From assembly GCF_001989995.2 (NCBI RefSeq), contig NZ_JAHGUP010000069.1, positions 1 through 35,237 on the forward strand: a stretch of DNA of 35,237 nucleotides. Reading direction: 5' to 3'. Each line of letters begins with the position of its first letter. Positions within the stretch are counted from its first letter, which is position 1. The stretch comes from Vibrio anguillarum (GTDB taxonomy: Bacteria > Pseudomonadota > Gammaproteobacteria > Enterobacterales > Vibrionaceae). A program made the translations under genes and the position numbers. The notes under the pieces were generated by a model. That model searched no databases, was not told the origin of the DNA, and saw only the letters and a program-made list of their open reading frames with translations. This document shows, piece after piece, positions 1 to 8,193 of this stretch.

Positions 1-29
1 CAATGGCTGAATAACAAGCTCATGTTGTA

Positions 30-1841
30 TCAATTAGGGTAGAGGAACGAAGCCCCTTGATTGGCGGCAGAGACATTATCTCGGCACACTTTAAACAGAT
101 CGCGCCCCCAAGTTTGCTGTGTGAGCTCAGTATCACAAGTGGCGATATCGCGGCCTTCGGTTGGCGTTAAGTTCTCTAATCGGCCTGTCACCGCATCGAC
201 GCGGATCCTATCTCCCTCTTCAATAAGCGCAATTGCGCCGCCTCTTAATGCTTCCGGTGAGACGTGAATAGCCGCAGGAATTTTACCAGAAGCGCCGGAC
301 AAACGACCATCGGTCACTAACGCAACCTGATAGCCCGCTTTTTGTAAGTTGCCCAAAATCGGCATTAACTTATGCAGCTCAGGCATGCCATTGGCTGCTG
401 GCCCATTGAAGCGGACTACAACCACGCAATCTTGATTGAGCTCGCCGCGTTGATACGCCTGCTCAACCTGATGTTGGCAAGCGAACACTTTGGCGGGCGC
501 TTCAACAATGCGATGCTGCTCAGCCACGGCAGAGACTTTGATCACCGCTTGCCCAAGGTTACCCGATAACACTTTAATGCCACCAGAGCGCTGAAATACC
601 TTATCAGGTAGGGCGATTACCGAGGGGTTTTTAGTTTGAGCACATGCTTGCCATTCTAGAGTATGGCCCACTAATTGCGGTGATTTTAGCTGATCTGCAA
701 ATTCACCAAACACAGGTTTTACGTCGCTGTGAAGTAGCTGCGCTTGATGCAGACGCGTCATCAACATGGGTACGCCGCCTGCGAGCTCAAATTCATTGAT
801 ATCTGCCGAACCATTGGGATAAACATTTACCACCAGAGGAACGACGTCAGACAGATCACTGATATCTTGCCAAGTCAGCACAATACCCGCCGCGCGAGCG
901 ACAGCCAGTAAATGAATGGTATGGTTTGAACTGCCACCAGAGGCGAGCAAAGCCACTAGGCCATTGACTACGCTTTTTTCGGTTACCACCTCATAAAGTG
1001 GACGGAAATGCGCCGTACCATCGCTCATGGCGGCAAGGCGGATCGCGGCATGTTGCGTCAATGCAAGGCGCAATGGAGAAAAGGGAGCGACAAACGCTGA
1101 CCCTGCCAGCATTAAACCCATCGCCTCAAACACTAATTGGTTGGTATTGGCGGTGCCGTAGAAAGTGCAAGTGCCCGGGGAGTGATACGAAGCGCACTCC
1201 ATATTCAGCAGCGCGCTATCATCAACCAAACCTGCCGCGTGTTTTTGGCGAACATCGACTTTCTCATCATTAGTAATGCCAGTGGACATTGGCCCTGCGG
1301 GAATAAAAGCCGTTGGTAGGTGCGCAAACGCCAGCGCGCCCATCAGTTGTCCGGGCGCAATTTTATCGCAAATACCGAGCAGTAATGTGCCATCAAACAT
1401 ATTGTGGCTGAGTGAAAATGCCGTGGCTTGTGCAATCAAATCGCGTGAGAACAACGACATATCCATGCCCGCTTGGCCTTGTGTTACGCCATCACACATC
1501 GCCGGAACGCCGCCAGCAACTTGTGCCGTGTGGCCAAATGGGGCGAGCACTTTTTTGATTTGCTCAGGGTAATCTTTATACACTTGGTGCGCGCTAAGCA
1601 TGTCGTTGTATGCTGTGATAATGGCTAAATTAGAACGCGTTAAATCGAGAATGTGCGCTTTTTCTTGAGAGCAAGAGGCGGCGACGGCGTGAGCCAAATT
1701 ACCACAAGAGAGTGATGCTTTACCCTTGCCACTGTGCTGCTGTGCCTTGGCGCGGTTGAGAAACTCATCACGCAAAGTACGGCTACGCTGAATAATTCGT
1801 TCGGTGACGGCTGTGATGGTTGAGTTTAAGGTTGTACTCAT
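30..1841 (-). CDS. edd: Phosphogluconate dehydratase (Entner-Doudoroff)
   Basis: Converts 6-phosphogluconate to 2-keto-3-deoxy-6-phosphogluconate (KDPG) in the cytoplasm, the first dedicated Entner-Doudoroff step. The 603-residue product is close to the usual Edd length of about 608. It belongs to the IlvD/Edd family: the Fe-S ligand cysteines are visible at Cys116 (in MCDGVTQGQ), Cys158 (in GICDKIAPG) and Cys225 (in SPGTCTFYGTAN). Its ATG overlaps the gntK stop by 4 bases (ATGA), so the two are probably co-transcribed and translationally coupled behind the GntR-type control region at 2447-2476. The aldolase for its product (eda) is on the other arm of the same locus. No terminator is visible before the window edge. 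Function is highly confident. Confidence 0.97.
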   Translation of the reverse strand: MSTTLNSTITAVTERIIQRSRTLRDEFLNRAKAQQHSGKGKASLSCGNLAHAVAASCSQEKAHILDLTRSNLAIITAYNDMLSAHQVYKDYPEQIKKVLAPFGHTAQVAGGVPAMCDGVTQGQAGMDMSLFSRDLIAQATAFSLSHNMFDGTLLLGICDKIAPGQLMGALAFAHLPTAFIPAGPMSTGITNDEKVDVRQKHAAGLVDDSALLNMECASYHSPGTCTFYGTANTNQLVFEAMGLMLAGSAFVAPFSPLRLALTQHAAIRLAAMSDGTAHFRPLYEVVTEKSVVNGLVALLASGGSSNHTIHLLAVARAAGIVLTWQDISDLSDVVPLVVNVYPNGSADINEFELAGGVPMLMTRLHQAQLLHSDVKPVFGEFADQLKSPQLVGHTLEWQACAQTKNPSVIALPDKVFQRSGGIKVLSGNLGQAVIKVSAVAEQHRIVEAPAKVFACQHQVEQAYQRGELNQDCVVVVRFNGPAANGMPELHKLMPILGNLQKAGYQVALVTDGRLSGASGKIPAAIHVSPEALRGGAIALIEEGDRIRVDAVTGRLENLTPTEGRDIATCDTELTQQTWGRDLFKVCRDNVSAANQGASFLYPN

Positions 1842-2371
1842 GCTGACACCTTTTGACCATCTAAAGTGAGCTCGCGCAATGCCACTAGGGCGCGCTCTAC
1901 AACCTCATCAATATCCGTATCGATATCAACGATAGCGACTTTCACTTCGTTGTCGGGGCGCTCTAACGTATTGAATTGGCTTTCCACCATGTTCGCTTTC
2001 ATAAAGTGGCCTTTACGCGCTTGCATGCGCTTCATGATTAAATCAAAACTGCCATCGAGAAAGAGAAAGGTCACATTTTGGTTACCGTCACGGATTTGAT
2101 CGCGGTAGGTTTTTTTCAACGCAGAGCAAACAATCACGCCGTGCTCATTTTTACTCTCTAAGCTAAAAGCCGCGTCACGGATGCGCTCTAACCAAGGTTT
2201 GCGATCGTCATCATTTAGCGGCTCTCCGCCTGCCATTTTGAGAATATTGGCTTTTGGATGAAGGTCGTCACCGTCGATGAATTTCGCCCCTAATTTCTGG
2301 GCCAGTTTCGCGCCTACAGTGCTTTTTCCGCAGGCGCATACGCCCATTACAATAATGCTACTACCAGTCAT
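1838..2371 (-). CDS. gntK: Gluconokinase
   Basis: Phosphorylates imported gluconate to 6-phosphogluconate with ATP, feeding Edd. The 177-residue protein is standard size for the GntK/IdnK family. The P-loop is at residues 10-18 (GVCACGKST), where cysteines replace the two serines of the commoner GVSGSGKS; the essential Lys16 and Ser17 are present. Family blocks FIDGDDLHP, NDDDRKPWL, VCSALKKTYRD and RKGHFMK are all recognisable. The ATG is preceded by AAGGAGT at good spacing. It is the first gene of the minus-strand arm, divergent from gntU across about 160 bases carrying two GntR-type operators, and overlaps edd by 4 bases. Highly confident. Confidence 0.97.
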   Translation of the reverse strand: MTGSSIIVMGVCACGKSTVGAKLAQKLGAKFIDGDDLHPKANILKMAGGEPLNDDDRKPWLERIRDAAFSLESKNEHGVIVCSALKKTYRDQIRDGNQNVTFLFLDGSFDLIMKRMQARKGHFMKANMVESQFNTLERPDNEVKVAIVDIDTDIDEVVERALVALRELTLDGQKVSA

Positions 2372-2446
2372 ACGGACTCCTTGAGTGGTATTCTGAGCTG
2401 GATCTCATTTTTTAAATTCACTTGGAAATATGACTTTATCTTATCC

Positions 2447-2476
2447 ATGTTATCGGTAACATGTTACCCGTAACTT
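2447..2476. promoter_or_regulatory. Two overlapping GntR-type operators between gntK and gntU
   Basis: Two 16-base near-palindromes sit head to tail, sharing 2 bases: ATGTTATCGGTAACAT at 2447-2462 and ATGTTACCCGTAACTT at 2461-2476. Both fit the ATGTTA-N4-TAACAT form that I recall for enterobacterial GntR (gluconate repressor) sites. They lie in the divergent gntK/gntU intergenic space, 14 bases centre to centre. No gntR gene is in the window, so the regulator is inferred. A single repressor could control both arms of the gluconate locus from here. Confidence 0.8.
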
Positions 2477-2531
2477 AGAGATTTGTGAACTGAAACACAA
2501 ACAAAACAATACGTGATATAAGGTGAAGAAC

Positions 2532-3908
2532 ATGGAATTGATGACTCAAAGCAGTAACCCTGCTTACCTATTAGCAATCGCGGGATGTGCGATTGCAGCA
2601 CTACTGATTTTAATCATGAAGTTGAAGATACACGCCTTCGCTTCATTAACCTTAGTCAGCCTTGGCACTGCAATTGCCACCGGCGTTGCGGCGGAAAAAG
2701 TGGTCCCAACCATGATGTCTGGTTTTGGTGGAACCCTAGCGTCCGTTGCTTTGCTGGTCGGCTTAGGTGCGATGATTGGCAAAATTTTAGAAGTGACGGG
2801 CGGTGCTAAAGTGCTGGCCGATACCTTGATAGGCCGCTTTGGTGAAGAAAAAGCGCCGTTTGCACTGGGTATTGCTTCATTATTGTTTGGTTTTCCCATC
2901 TTCTTTGATGCGGGATTGATCGTGATGATGCCGATCATCTTTAGTGTAGCGAAGCGCTTTGGTGGCTCACCATTGAAATACGCGCTGCCTTCAGCTGGTG
3001 CTTTTGCCGTGATGCATGCCTTTGTGCCGCCTCATCCTGGGCCAGTTGCGGCTTCAGATCTTTTAGGCGCGGATCTTGGTTTGTTGCTGATTGTTGGTAT
3101 CTTGGTCGCGATTCCTACTTGGTATTTTGGCGCTTACCTCTTTGGCCTGTATGCGGGTAAGAAATTTGATATTCCACTCTCTAAAGCGTTTTTTAATACC
3201 GAGCAAATTATTGATGAAAATAAATTGCCAAAATTTGCCACGGTATTAGCGATTTTAGTGATGCCTGTGCTGCTCATTTTTATGGATACAGGTCTTAATA
3301 CTCTTGCGGTAGCAGGCGTGATTGACGGCAAAGCGCCATTGGTTGAATTCTTACGCATGTTGGGTAAAACCCCGGTGGCACTGTTGTTGACTCTGCTAAC
3401 TTGTTTACTGGTGTTTGCCAAAGATTTTGGAATGAACAAGCTGGAAAAACTGTGCAGTGACTCGTTAGCGCCTATCTGTGCGGTAATTCTTGTGACAGGT
3501 GCGGGCGGCATGTTTGGTGGTGTGTTGCGCGCCAGTGGCATTGGCCAAGCATTGGCCGACGTGTTATCCGATACAGGCATGCCTATCATAGTCGCGGCGT
3601 TTGTTATCGCAACTTGCTTACGTGTAGCGCAAGGCTCTGCCACCGTTGCATTAACCACCACCGCCGCTTTGATTGCGCCAATTGTGGCACAAACCACGGG
3701 TTTGAGTGAGTTGGATTTATGTTTTATCGTGATTGCGATTGCTGGTGGTGCAACGGTACTATCTCACTTTAATGACTCAGGCTTCTGGCTGGTTTCTCGC
3801 TTGATGGAAATGGATGAGAAAACCACACTCAAAACTTGGACTGTGATGGAAACACTGCTTGGTAGCATCGCGTTTGTGATTGTCGCTGTCCTAAGTTTCT
3901 TATTATAA
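2532..3908 (+). CDS. gntU: Gluconate:H+ symporter, GntP family
   Basis: Inner-membrane gluconate importer. The 458-residue product is almost wholly hydrophobic, with roughly 12 membrane segments, and matches the GntP/GntU family. Blocks I recognise are LVGLGAMIGKILEVTGG, the pore-region PPHPGPVAASDLLGADLG, VTGAGGMFGGVLRASGIG, QGSATVALTTTAALIAPI, SHFNDSGFWLV and the C-terminal LKTWTVMETLLG. I chose the ATG at 2532 because AAGGTGA ends 5 bases upstream of it; an in-frame GTG at 2523 overlaps that Shine-Dalgarno and is less likely. It is divergent from gntK and 26 bases upstream of eda, so gntU-eda is probably one transcript controlled by the GntR-type sites. The choice of gntU over gntP or gntT as a name rests on synteny as I recall it from V. 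cholerae. Confidence 0.93.
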   Translation: MELMTQSSNPAYLLAIAGCAIAALLILIMKLKIHAFASLTLVSLGTAIATGVAAEKVVPTMMSGFGGTLASVALLVGLGAMIGKILEVTGGAKVLADTLIGRFGEEKAPFALGIASLLFGFPIFFDAGLIVMMPIIFSVAKRFGGSPLKYALPSAGAFAVMHAFVPPHPGPVAASDLLGADLGLLLIVGILVAIPTWYFGAYLFGLYAGKKFDIPLSKAFFNTEQIIDENKLPKFATVLAILVMPVLLIFMDTGLNTLAVAGVIDGKAPLVEFLRMLGKTPVALLLTLLTCLLVFAKDFGMNKLEKLCSDSLAPICAVILVTGAGGMFGGVLRASGIGQALADVLSDTGMPIIVAAFVIATCLRVAQGSATVALTTTAALIAPIVAQTTGLSELDLCFIVIAIAGGATVLSHFNDSGFWLVSRLMEMDEKTTLKTWTVMETLLGSIAFVIVAVLSFLL

Positions 3909-3934
3909 AAAGCGTTTTACTATAAGGTTATGAA

Positions 3935-4543
3935 ATGAAAACTCTTGAACAACGATTGAAAGAAATCAAAATCGTCCCTGTGATTGCGATTAATGATGCT
4001 AGTCAAGCGGTCCCTTTGGCCAAAGTGTTGGTTGAAAATGGGTTGCCATGCGCGGAAGTGACCTTTAGAACAGAAGCGGCTGCAGAATCGATTCGTTTGA
4101 TGCGTGCCGCCTACCCAGAGATGCTGATTGGCGCAGGGACAGTACTGACCACAGCGCAAGTAGATCAAGCCATTGAGGCGGGCGTGGATTTTGTAGTCAG
4201 CCCCGGTTTTAACCCAACCACGGTGAGATATTGCCAACAGCGTCATGTGACAATTGTTCCGGGCGTCAACAACCCAAGTTTGGTTGAGCAAGCGATGGAA
4301 ATGGGTTTGCGCACATTGAAATTCTTCCCAGCAGAGCCTTCAGGTGGCGTGGCCATGCTCAAAGCATTGACGGCGGTTTATCCGGTTAATTTCATGCCAA
4401 CAGGTGGCGTTAGCCCAAGTAACGTTCAAGATTATTTGTCGATTAAATCCGTAGTGGCGTGTGGCGGTACGTGGATGGTACCGACAGATCTAATGGATAA
4501 AGGTGATTGGCAGGGAATTGCGGAATTGGTTAAAGCGCTATAA
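3935..4543 (+). CDS. eda: KDPG/KHG aldolase
   Basis: Cleaves KDPG to pyruvate and glyceraldehyde 3-phosphate, the last Entner-Doudoroff step. The 202-residue protein is typical for class I KDPG aldolases. The Schiff-base lysine is Lys129 in TLKFFPAE and the catalytic glutamate is Glu41 in CAEVTFRTE. The phosphate-binding segments FMPTGGVSP and ACGGTWMVP are present. The start ATG follows TAAGGT and lies 26 bases after gntU. A strong terminator hairpin (4568-4597) follows, ending the gntU-eda transcript. Highly confident. Confidence 0.97.
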   Translation: MKTLEQRLKEIKIVPVIAINDASQAVPLAKVLVENGLPCAEVTFRTEAAAESIRLMRAAYPEMLIGAGTVLTTAQVDQAIEAGVDFVVSPGFNPTTVRYCQQRHVTIVPGVNNPSLVEQAMEMGLRTLKFFPAEPSGGVAMLKALTAVYPVNFMPTGGVSPSNVQDYLSIKSVVACGGTWMVPTDLMDKGDWQGIAELVKAL

Positions 4544-4567
4544 CCCTTTCTATTTTCTTTAAGAACA

Positions 4568-4597
4568 ACGGCTTGCTTCGGTAGGCCGTCTTTTTAT
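4568..4597 (+). terminator. Rho-independent terminator after eda
   Basis: A 9-pair stem (ACGGCTTGC at 4568-4576 with GTAGGCCGT at 4581-4589, including two G-T wobbles) is closed by a TTCG tetraloop and followed by CTTTTT. It lies 24 bases after the eda stop on the plus strand. Confidence 0.9.
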
Positions 4598-4702
4598 TCC
4601 CTGCGCACCTCCGACCATTAACGATAAAAGTAATCGAGAGTAACGCGCGATCAAAAATCTCGTTACAATCGTTCTCCTACTCATTTCACGATAAGCTAAG
4701 CT

Positions 4703-5566
4703 ATGTACGCAAACCGACGCGCAGAATTAATTTTAGTTATCACGACCTTATTGGCTGCTGCGGGCTGGGTGTTTTCCAAACAAGCGATTCAAGGCCTACC
4801 GCCTTTTGGCTTTATTGGTGTGCGCTTTCTTTTAGCGTCGCTGTGCCTACTGCCATTTTGTCTTAAAGCGCTGCGCCAAGCTTCACTGCACGATTGTTTA
4901 AAATCGATGGGTGTGGGCGTGTTGCTAGGTGGCTCGATTTTTTGCTGGATCCACGCGATTTCCATTAGCGACACGCTAGGCGAGGGCGCATTCATCATGA
5001 GCCTCTCTATGCTGTTTGTTCCATTATTAGCATGGCCGCTGTTTGGCACTAAACCGGCGCGCGCATTTTGGTTGTCGCTACCCATTGCACTGATTGGGCT
5101 TTTTTTACTGTCGTGGAATGGGGAGTGGGTCGTCGCGACCAGTCAGCTGTGGTTTATGGCTGCGGCCTTTAGCTTGGCATTACATTTTAACTTTAACAGT
5201 CGTTTTTCGGCTAATCTGCCGCCGATGTTGCTCACTACATTACAACTGTTTGTTGGCGGCTGCCTTGGGGTATTACTCTCTTTACTGTTTGAGTCATGGC
5301 CAGATCAAATAAGTTTAATGACATGGAAGTGGCTTGCTCTGAGCGTATTACTCGCCACCAGTTTGCGGTATTTGATGCAAACCGTAGGTCAAAAGCACGC
5401 CAACCCCACTAATGCGGCGATATTAATGCTGCTTGAGCCAATCTGGACACTGGTTCTGAGCGTGCTGATTTATGATGAATCGATGCCAGCGAATAAGATT
5501 TTCGGCTGCGGCTTGCTGCTCTGTTCGCTTCTTTTCTATCGAATGGGCCATTTTCGTCATCGCTAA
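4703..5566 (+). CDS. EamA/DMT-superfamily permease, substrate unknown
   Basis: Inner-membrane transporter of the drug/metabolite superfamily. The 287-residue product has about ten hydrophobic segments in the usual two-EamA-repeat layout. The first repeat begins ELILVITTLLAAAGWVFSK with the family-typical FGFIGVRFLLASLCLLP, and the second ends with NAAILMLLEPIWTLVLSVL, where the LEP-W pattern is characteristic. Members export amino acids, nucleotides or other metabolites, and the substrate cannot be predicted here. It stands alone: eda's terminator is upstream, and 440 bases with no gene follow. The start is the ATG at 4703, with a weak AAGCTAAGC sequence in front. Family assignment is confident. 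Confidence 0.88.
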   Translation: MYANRRAELILVITTLLAAAGWVFSKQAIQGLPPFGFIGVRFLLASLCLLPFCLKALRQASLHDCLKSMGVGVLLGGSIFCWIHAISISDTLGEGAFIMSLSMLFVPLLAWPLFGTKPARAFWLSLPIALIGLFLLSWNGEWVVATSQLWFMAAAFSLALHFNFNSRFSANLPPMLLTTLQLFVGGCLGVLLSLLFESWPDQISLMTWKWLALSVLLATSLRYLMQTVGQKHANPTNAAILMLLEPIWTLVLSVLIYDESMPANKIFGCGLLLCSLLFYRMGHFRHR

Positions 5567-6009
5567 AAGAGCCAAAGCGTGAAGCGAAATTAAGTTGCTA
5601 GAGCTCTAAGAAGCATTGAGTTCCTTTACTTTTTAAGGAAGGAAACAGACATTACGCACGTTTATGGCGTAGGGCCATCACGTTTGATTATCGTTTTTGG
5701 ACAAACTGATTACCTCTCCTTGAAGGTGAGGCTTTGTTGCTGACGCTCTTTAACCCCGTCCTAACCTCCCCCTGAAAGGGAGGAACAGAATAGTTGTCAG
5801 CTTCCGCTCTAGAGCATAATTGGACATTTTTGCGTTAGAGATACTAATAATTTAGTTTGAAACGGATAACTTTTGGTATTGAAAAAATGCTTGGTGAAGC
5901 CTCCAGCAATACTAGGGCCCGGTCAGATCTAGCCAAGCTTTCAACGGGCAATAGGATCAATGAATAAAAGTGTACTTTAGCCTCAAGTGACAGCAGAGAA
6001 GGTCGATGT
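5567..6009. other. Gene-free stretch with two related CCTC...GAGG hairpins
   Basis: No convincing reading frame is present. Two short imperfect hairpins share the form CCTC-N-CC...TGA...GAGG: 5713-5731 (CCTCTCCTTGAAGGTGAGG) and 5765-5783 (CCTCCCCCTGAAAGGGAGG). They are 52 bases apart and look like copies of a small dispersed repeat. Another inverted repeat, TTCCTT/AAGGAA, lies at 5621-5640. None is followed by a T-run, so I do not call them terminators. The rest, up to the 3' end of the diguanylate cyclase gene, holds nothing I recognise. Confidence 0.45.
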
Positions 6010-7032
6010 TCAATCGTGTTGTGCAACAACCCTATTTCGCCCTTTTGATTTGGCATCATAAAGATTGGCATCTGCTTCACGCTGGATTTCATCGGCATAA
6101 CTCGACGTATGCGCCTCAGCCAAGCCAATACTGACCGTGACAGAGATCGCTCTCCCTAGATAGCGAACAGGCGTCCTATCAATTGCTTGACGAATGGCCT
6201 CCGCATTTTTGAGAGCATGTTGTTGAGAGACACCAGCTAACAGAATACAGAATTCCTCTCCCCCTTGGCGAAACACATTTTCTCCTCCCACCAAATGAGC
6301 CATCGTTTTCACCACAGACTGAAGTACGCAGTCTCCGCCATCGTGACCGTGTTCATCATTGATAGCTTTAAAGTGATCGATATCTAATACCAATAGAAAG
6401 TATGATGTTCCTTGAACTTTTAGCGCTTGGTAACGATGCTTCAATGCAAGGCGATTATTAGCTCCAGTCAGCGGATCAAGTGTGGCTAACTTACTTAGTT
6501 TGTTTTCCGTTGACTCGCGGTTGAACTCATACACATGTGCGATCGCCGAAATACTGAAATAACAAAAGGAGAAATTGATCATCATCGTCAACATGTCAAA
6601 GTACTGCTCTAGGTAAAATTGATAAATAATGTTGACGATCTGGATGAAAAACAAACATGCAGTCGCTACAAAGCCCACTTTGTAACCAAGCAACAAATAG
6701 TAAACAATAGGTAAAACCAGCGACCAAAAAAATACACCATAGACTGTTGGCTTGAGGAAAGTGCCACTAATGACGAGTAACGTCAGGCACAGTGACATAA
6801 TGTGTTTATGGCCCTTGTATGCATTTCCCCTATCGATTTGGCGATAAACATGCCAAGAGTAAAGCGCATATAAGCCTTCCAACGTGCCGTATAGATAACT
6901 CTGGCTAATAGCAAAGTTACCGATAGCCAGCAAGGCGGCTAAACTTCCGACCCCGAGACTCATTCCTTTAAGCACTTTGAGGCGTAGTGTTAAGCTGCCA
7001 TCGAGCTCGTTTATGTCCATATGTTCGTCCAT
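6010..7032 (-). CDS. Membrane-bound diguanylate cyclase (GGDEF domain)
   Basis: Makes cyclic di-GMP from two GTP. The 340-residue protein has an N-terminal membrane region of about five or six segments (residues 24-168) with no recognisable sensor-domain name, then a GGDEF domain (about 178-335). Catalytic features are intact: LDPLTGANNR at 185-194, DIDHFKAINDEHGH at 217-230, and the active-site motif GGEEF at 257-261. The allosteric I-site RxxD expected a few residues upstream reads VGGE, so product inhibition through that site is probably absent. The first ATG is used here; an ATG at codon 5 (7020) is equally possible because no clear Shine-Dalgarno favours either. It is divergent from the amide hydrolase at 7103. 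The cyclase call is confident; the input signal is unknown. Confidence 0.92.
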   Translation of the reverse strand: MDEHMDINELDGSLTLRLKVLKGMSLGVGSLAALLAIGNFAISQSYLYGTLEGLYALYSWHVYRQIDRGNAYKGHKHIMSLCLTLLVISGTFLKPTVYGVFFWSLVLPIVYYLLLGYKVGFVATACLFFIQIVNIIYQFYLEQYFDMLTMMINFSFCYFSISAIAHVYEFNRESTENKLSKLATLDPLTGANNRLALKHRYQALKVQGTSYFLLVLDIDHFKAINDEHGHDGGDCVLQSVVKTMAHLVGGENVFRQGGEEFCILLAGVSQQHALKNAEAIRQAIDRTPVRYLGRAISVTVSIGLAEAHTSSYADEIQREADANLYDAKSKGRNRVVAQHD

Positions 7033-7102
7033 GGGTTAAATGCCTATAAGTCTCATATATGATAACCTGATTAACTTATTGATAACAAGGATATCAACGC
7101 AT

Positions 7103-8152
7103 ATGTGCACACGTATATTCAATAACTTAAACGATAAATTTCCAGTGACAGCGCGCAACATGGATTGGTATTGGCCCGTCAATACTTACTTTTACGCCTT
7201 CCCTGAGGGCACGGTAAACCGAGGTCTTAGCAGCGAGTCAGCGGCAAAAATCCATATTGCTCCGCAGCAGGTACTGCAATGGACATCTAAATACGCTAGT
7301 TTGACCACCGTCATGGGTAGCGACAAAAAGGGTTATGCCGCCGTAGACGGATTAAATGAAGCGGGGCTTGCAGTAAACGGCTTATATGATTCTCATGTCA
7401 GTTATGGTCCCACTGACGGTGAAGGTCAGTTCCTCAGCGCCAATCGCTGGGTTCAGTTTGTGCTCGACCGCTTTGCTAACGTCCAGCAAGCTATTCAGTA
7501 TTTTGCCACTCACAGTATTACAATTGTCTCGGAGCTTTTACCAGACACCTCTAACACACAATCGCATCTTCACCTTGCTCTTTCCGATGCAGATGGCTGT
7601 TCAGGCGTAATCGAAGTGCGCAACGGTCGATTTGAACTCTATGAGAGCCCTCAGGATACCGTTGTCACCAATCAACCGGACTACAAAACTCAACGAATGC
7701 TGACGGCCTATTGGCAGTATATTTGGGGCAAAAGACCCAACGCTCCAGTTGAACACCCAGTATTTTCTGCGCCTGGCGGTAATAGCGCCACACAACGCTT
7801 TGAGCGCGCCAGTTATTACTTCACCTTTGCTCAGCCTGCAAAAAAACGACGCGAAGCGGTGTATCAAGCTAAATCATTGGTGGCCGCTTGCTCTGTGCCT
7901 GTGTACTTTAACCCCTATTGCGCCGAGAAAGCGTCTTACACGATCTGGACAAATCTTGCCGATCACCGCAAGAAAGTTTACTCCCTGTCTAGCACTGTGA
8001 CCATGAACACACTGTCACTGCACTTTTCTCCCGAACTCACTACGAGTCAACGCTTGCTTCTGCAAAAAGAAAAAGCAACCAAATCAGCTTGCCCTATCGA
8101 GTCTGGCGACGTTACAGACCACCTCGTGGCATGCCCCAACCCATTCAGCTAG
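7103..8152 (+). CDS. Linear amide C-N hydrolase, choloylglycine hydrolase / penicillin V acylase family
   Basis: N-terminal nucleophile (Ntn) hydrolase of 349 residues that hydrolyses a linear amide; relatives act on conjugated bile salts, penicillin V or acyl-homoserine lactones. I placed the start at 7103 rather than the in-frame ATG at 7040 because the family needs Cys right after the initiator Met: the protein then begins MCTRIF, with nucleophile Cys2. The family residues Arg18 and Asp21 then fall at exactly their usual numbers (ARNMD). Later conserved blocks are VTNQPDYKTQ (oxyanion Asn) and SATQRFERASYY (conserved Arg). There is no signal peptide with this start, so it would be cytoplasmic, unlike many Gram-negative penicillin V acylases. 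The substrate is not predictable. It is single-gene, divergent from the diguanylate cyclase, and followed by a perfect 12-base inverted repeat. Confidence 0.88.
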   Translation: MCTRIFNNLNDKFPVTARNMDWYWPVNTYFYAFPEGTVNRGLSSESAAKIHIAPQQVLQWTSKYASLTTVMGSDKKGYAAVDGLNEAGLAVNGLYDSHVSYGPTDGEGQFLSANRWVQFVLDRFANVQQAIQYFATHSITIVSELLPDTSNTQSHLHLALSDADGCSGVIEVRNGRFELYESPQDTVVTNQPDYKTQRMLTAYWQYIWGKRPNAPVEHPVFSAPGGNSATQRFERASYYFTFAQPAKKRREAVYQAKSLVAACSVPVYFNPYCAEKASYTIWTNLADHRKKVYSLSSTVTMNTLSLHFSPELTTSQRLLLQKEKATKSACPIESGDVTDHLVACPNPFS

Positions 8153-8166
8153 TTTTCCTTTGCATC

Positions 8167-8193
8167 GCCCTCACAGATAAAATCTGTGAGGGC
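8167..8193. terminator. Perfect 12-bp inverted repeat after the amide hydrolase
   Basis: GCCCTCACAGAT (8167-8178), loop AAA, ATCTGTGAGGGC (8182-8193): a perfect stem 14 bases after the stop codon. Neither strand shows a T-run after it, so it is either a terminator lacking the U-tract or an mRNA 3'-end stabiliser. Confidence 0.5.

Noticed and set aside
3134..3697. 187-codon minus-strand frame opposite gntU
   Set aside because: Antisense shadow of a clear GntP-family permease, with repetitive Ala/Thr/Asn composition.
7040..7102. Upstream ATG start for the amide hydrolase
   Set aside because: It would bury the nucleophile Cys behind 21 residues; the MCTRIF start restores the exact family numbering of Cys2, Arg18 and Asp21.
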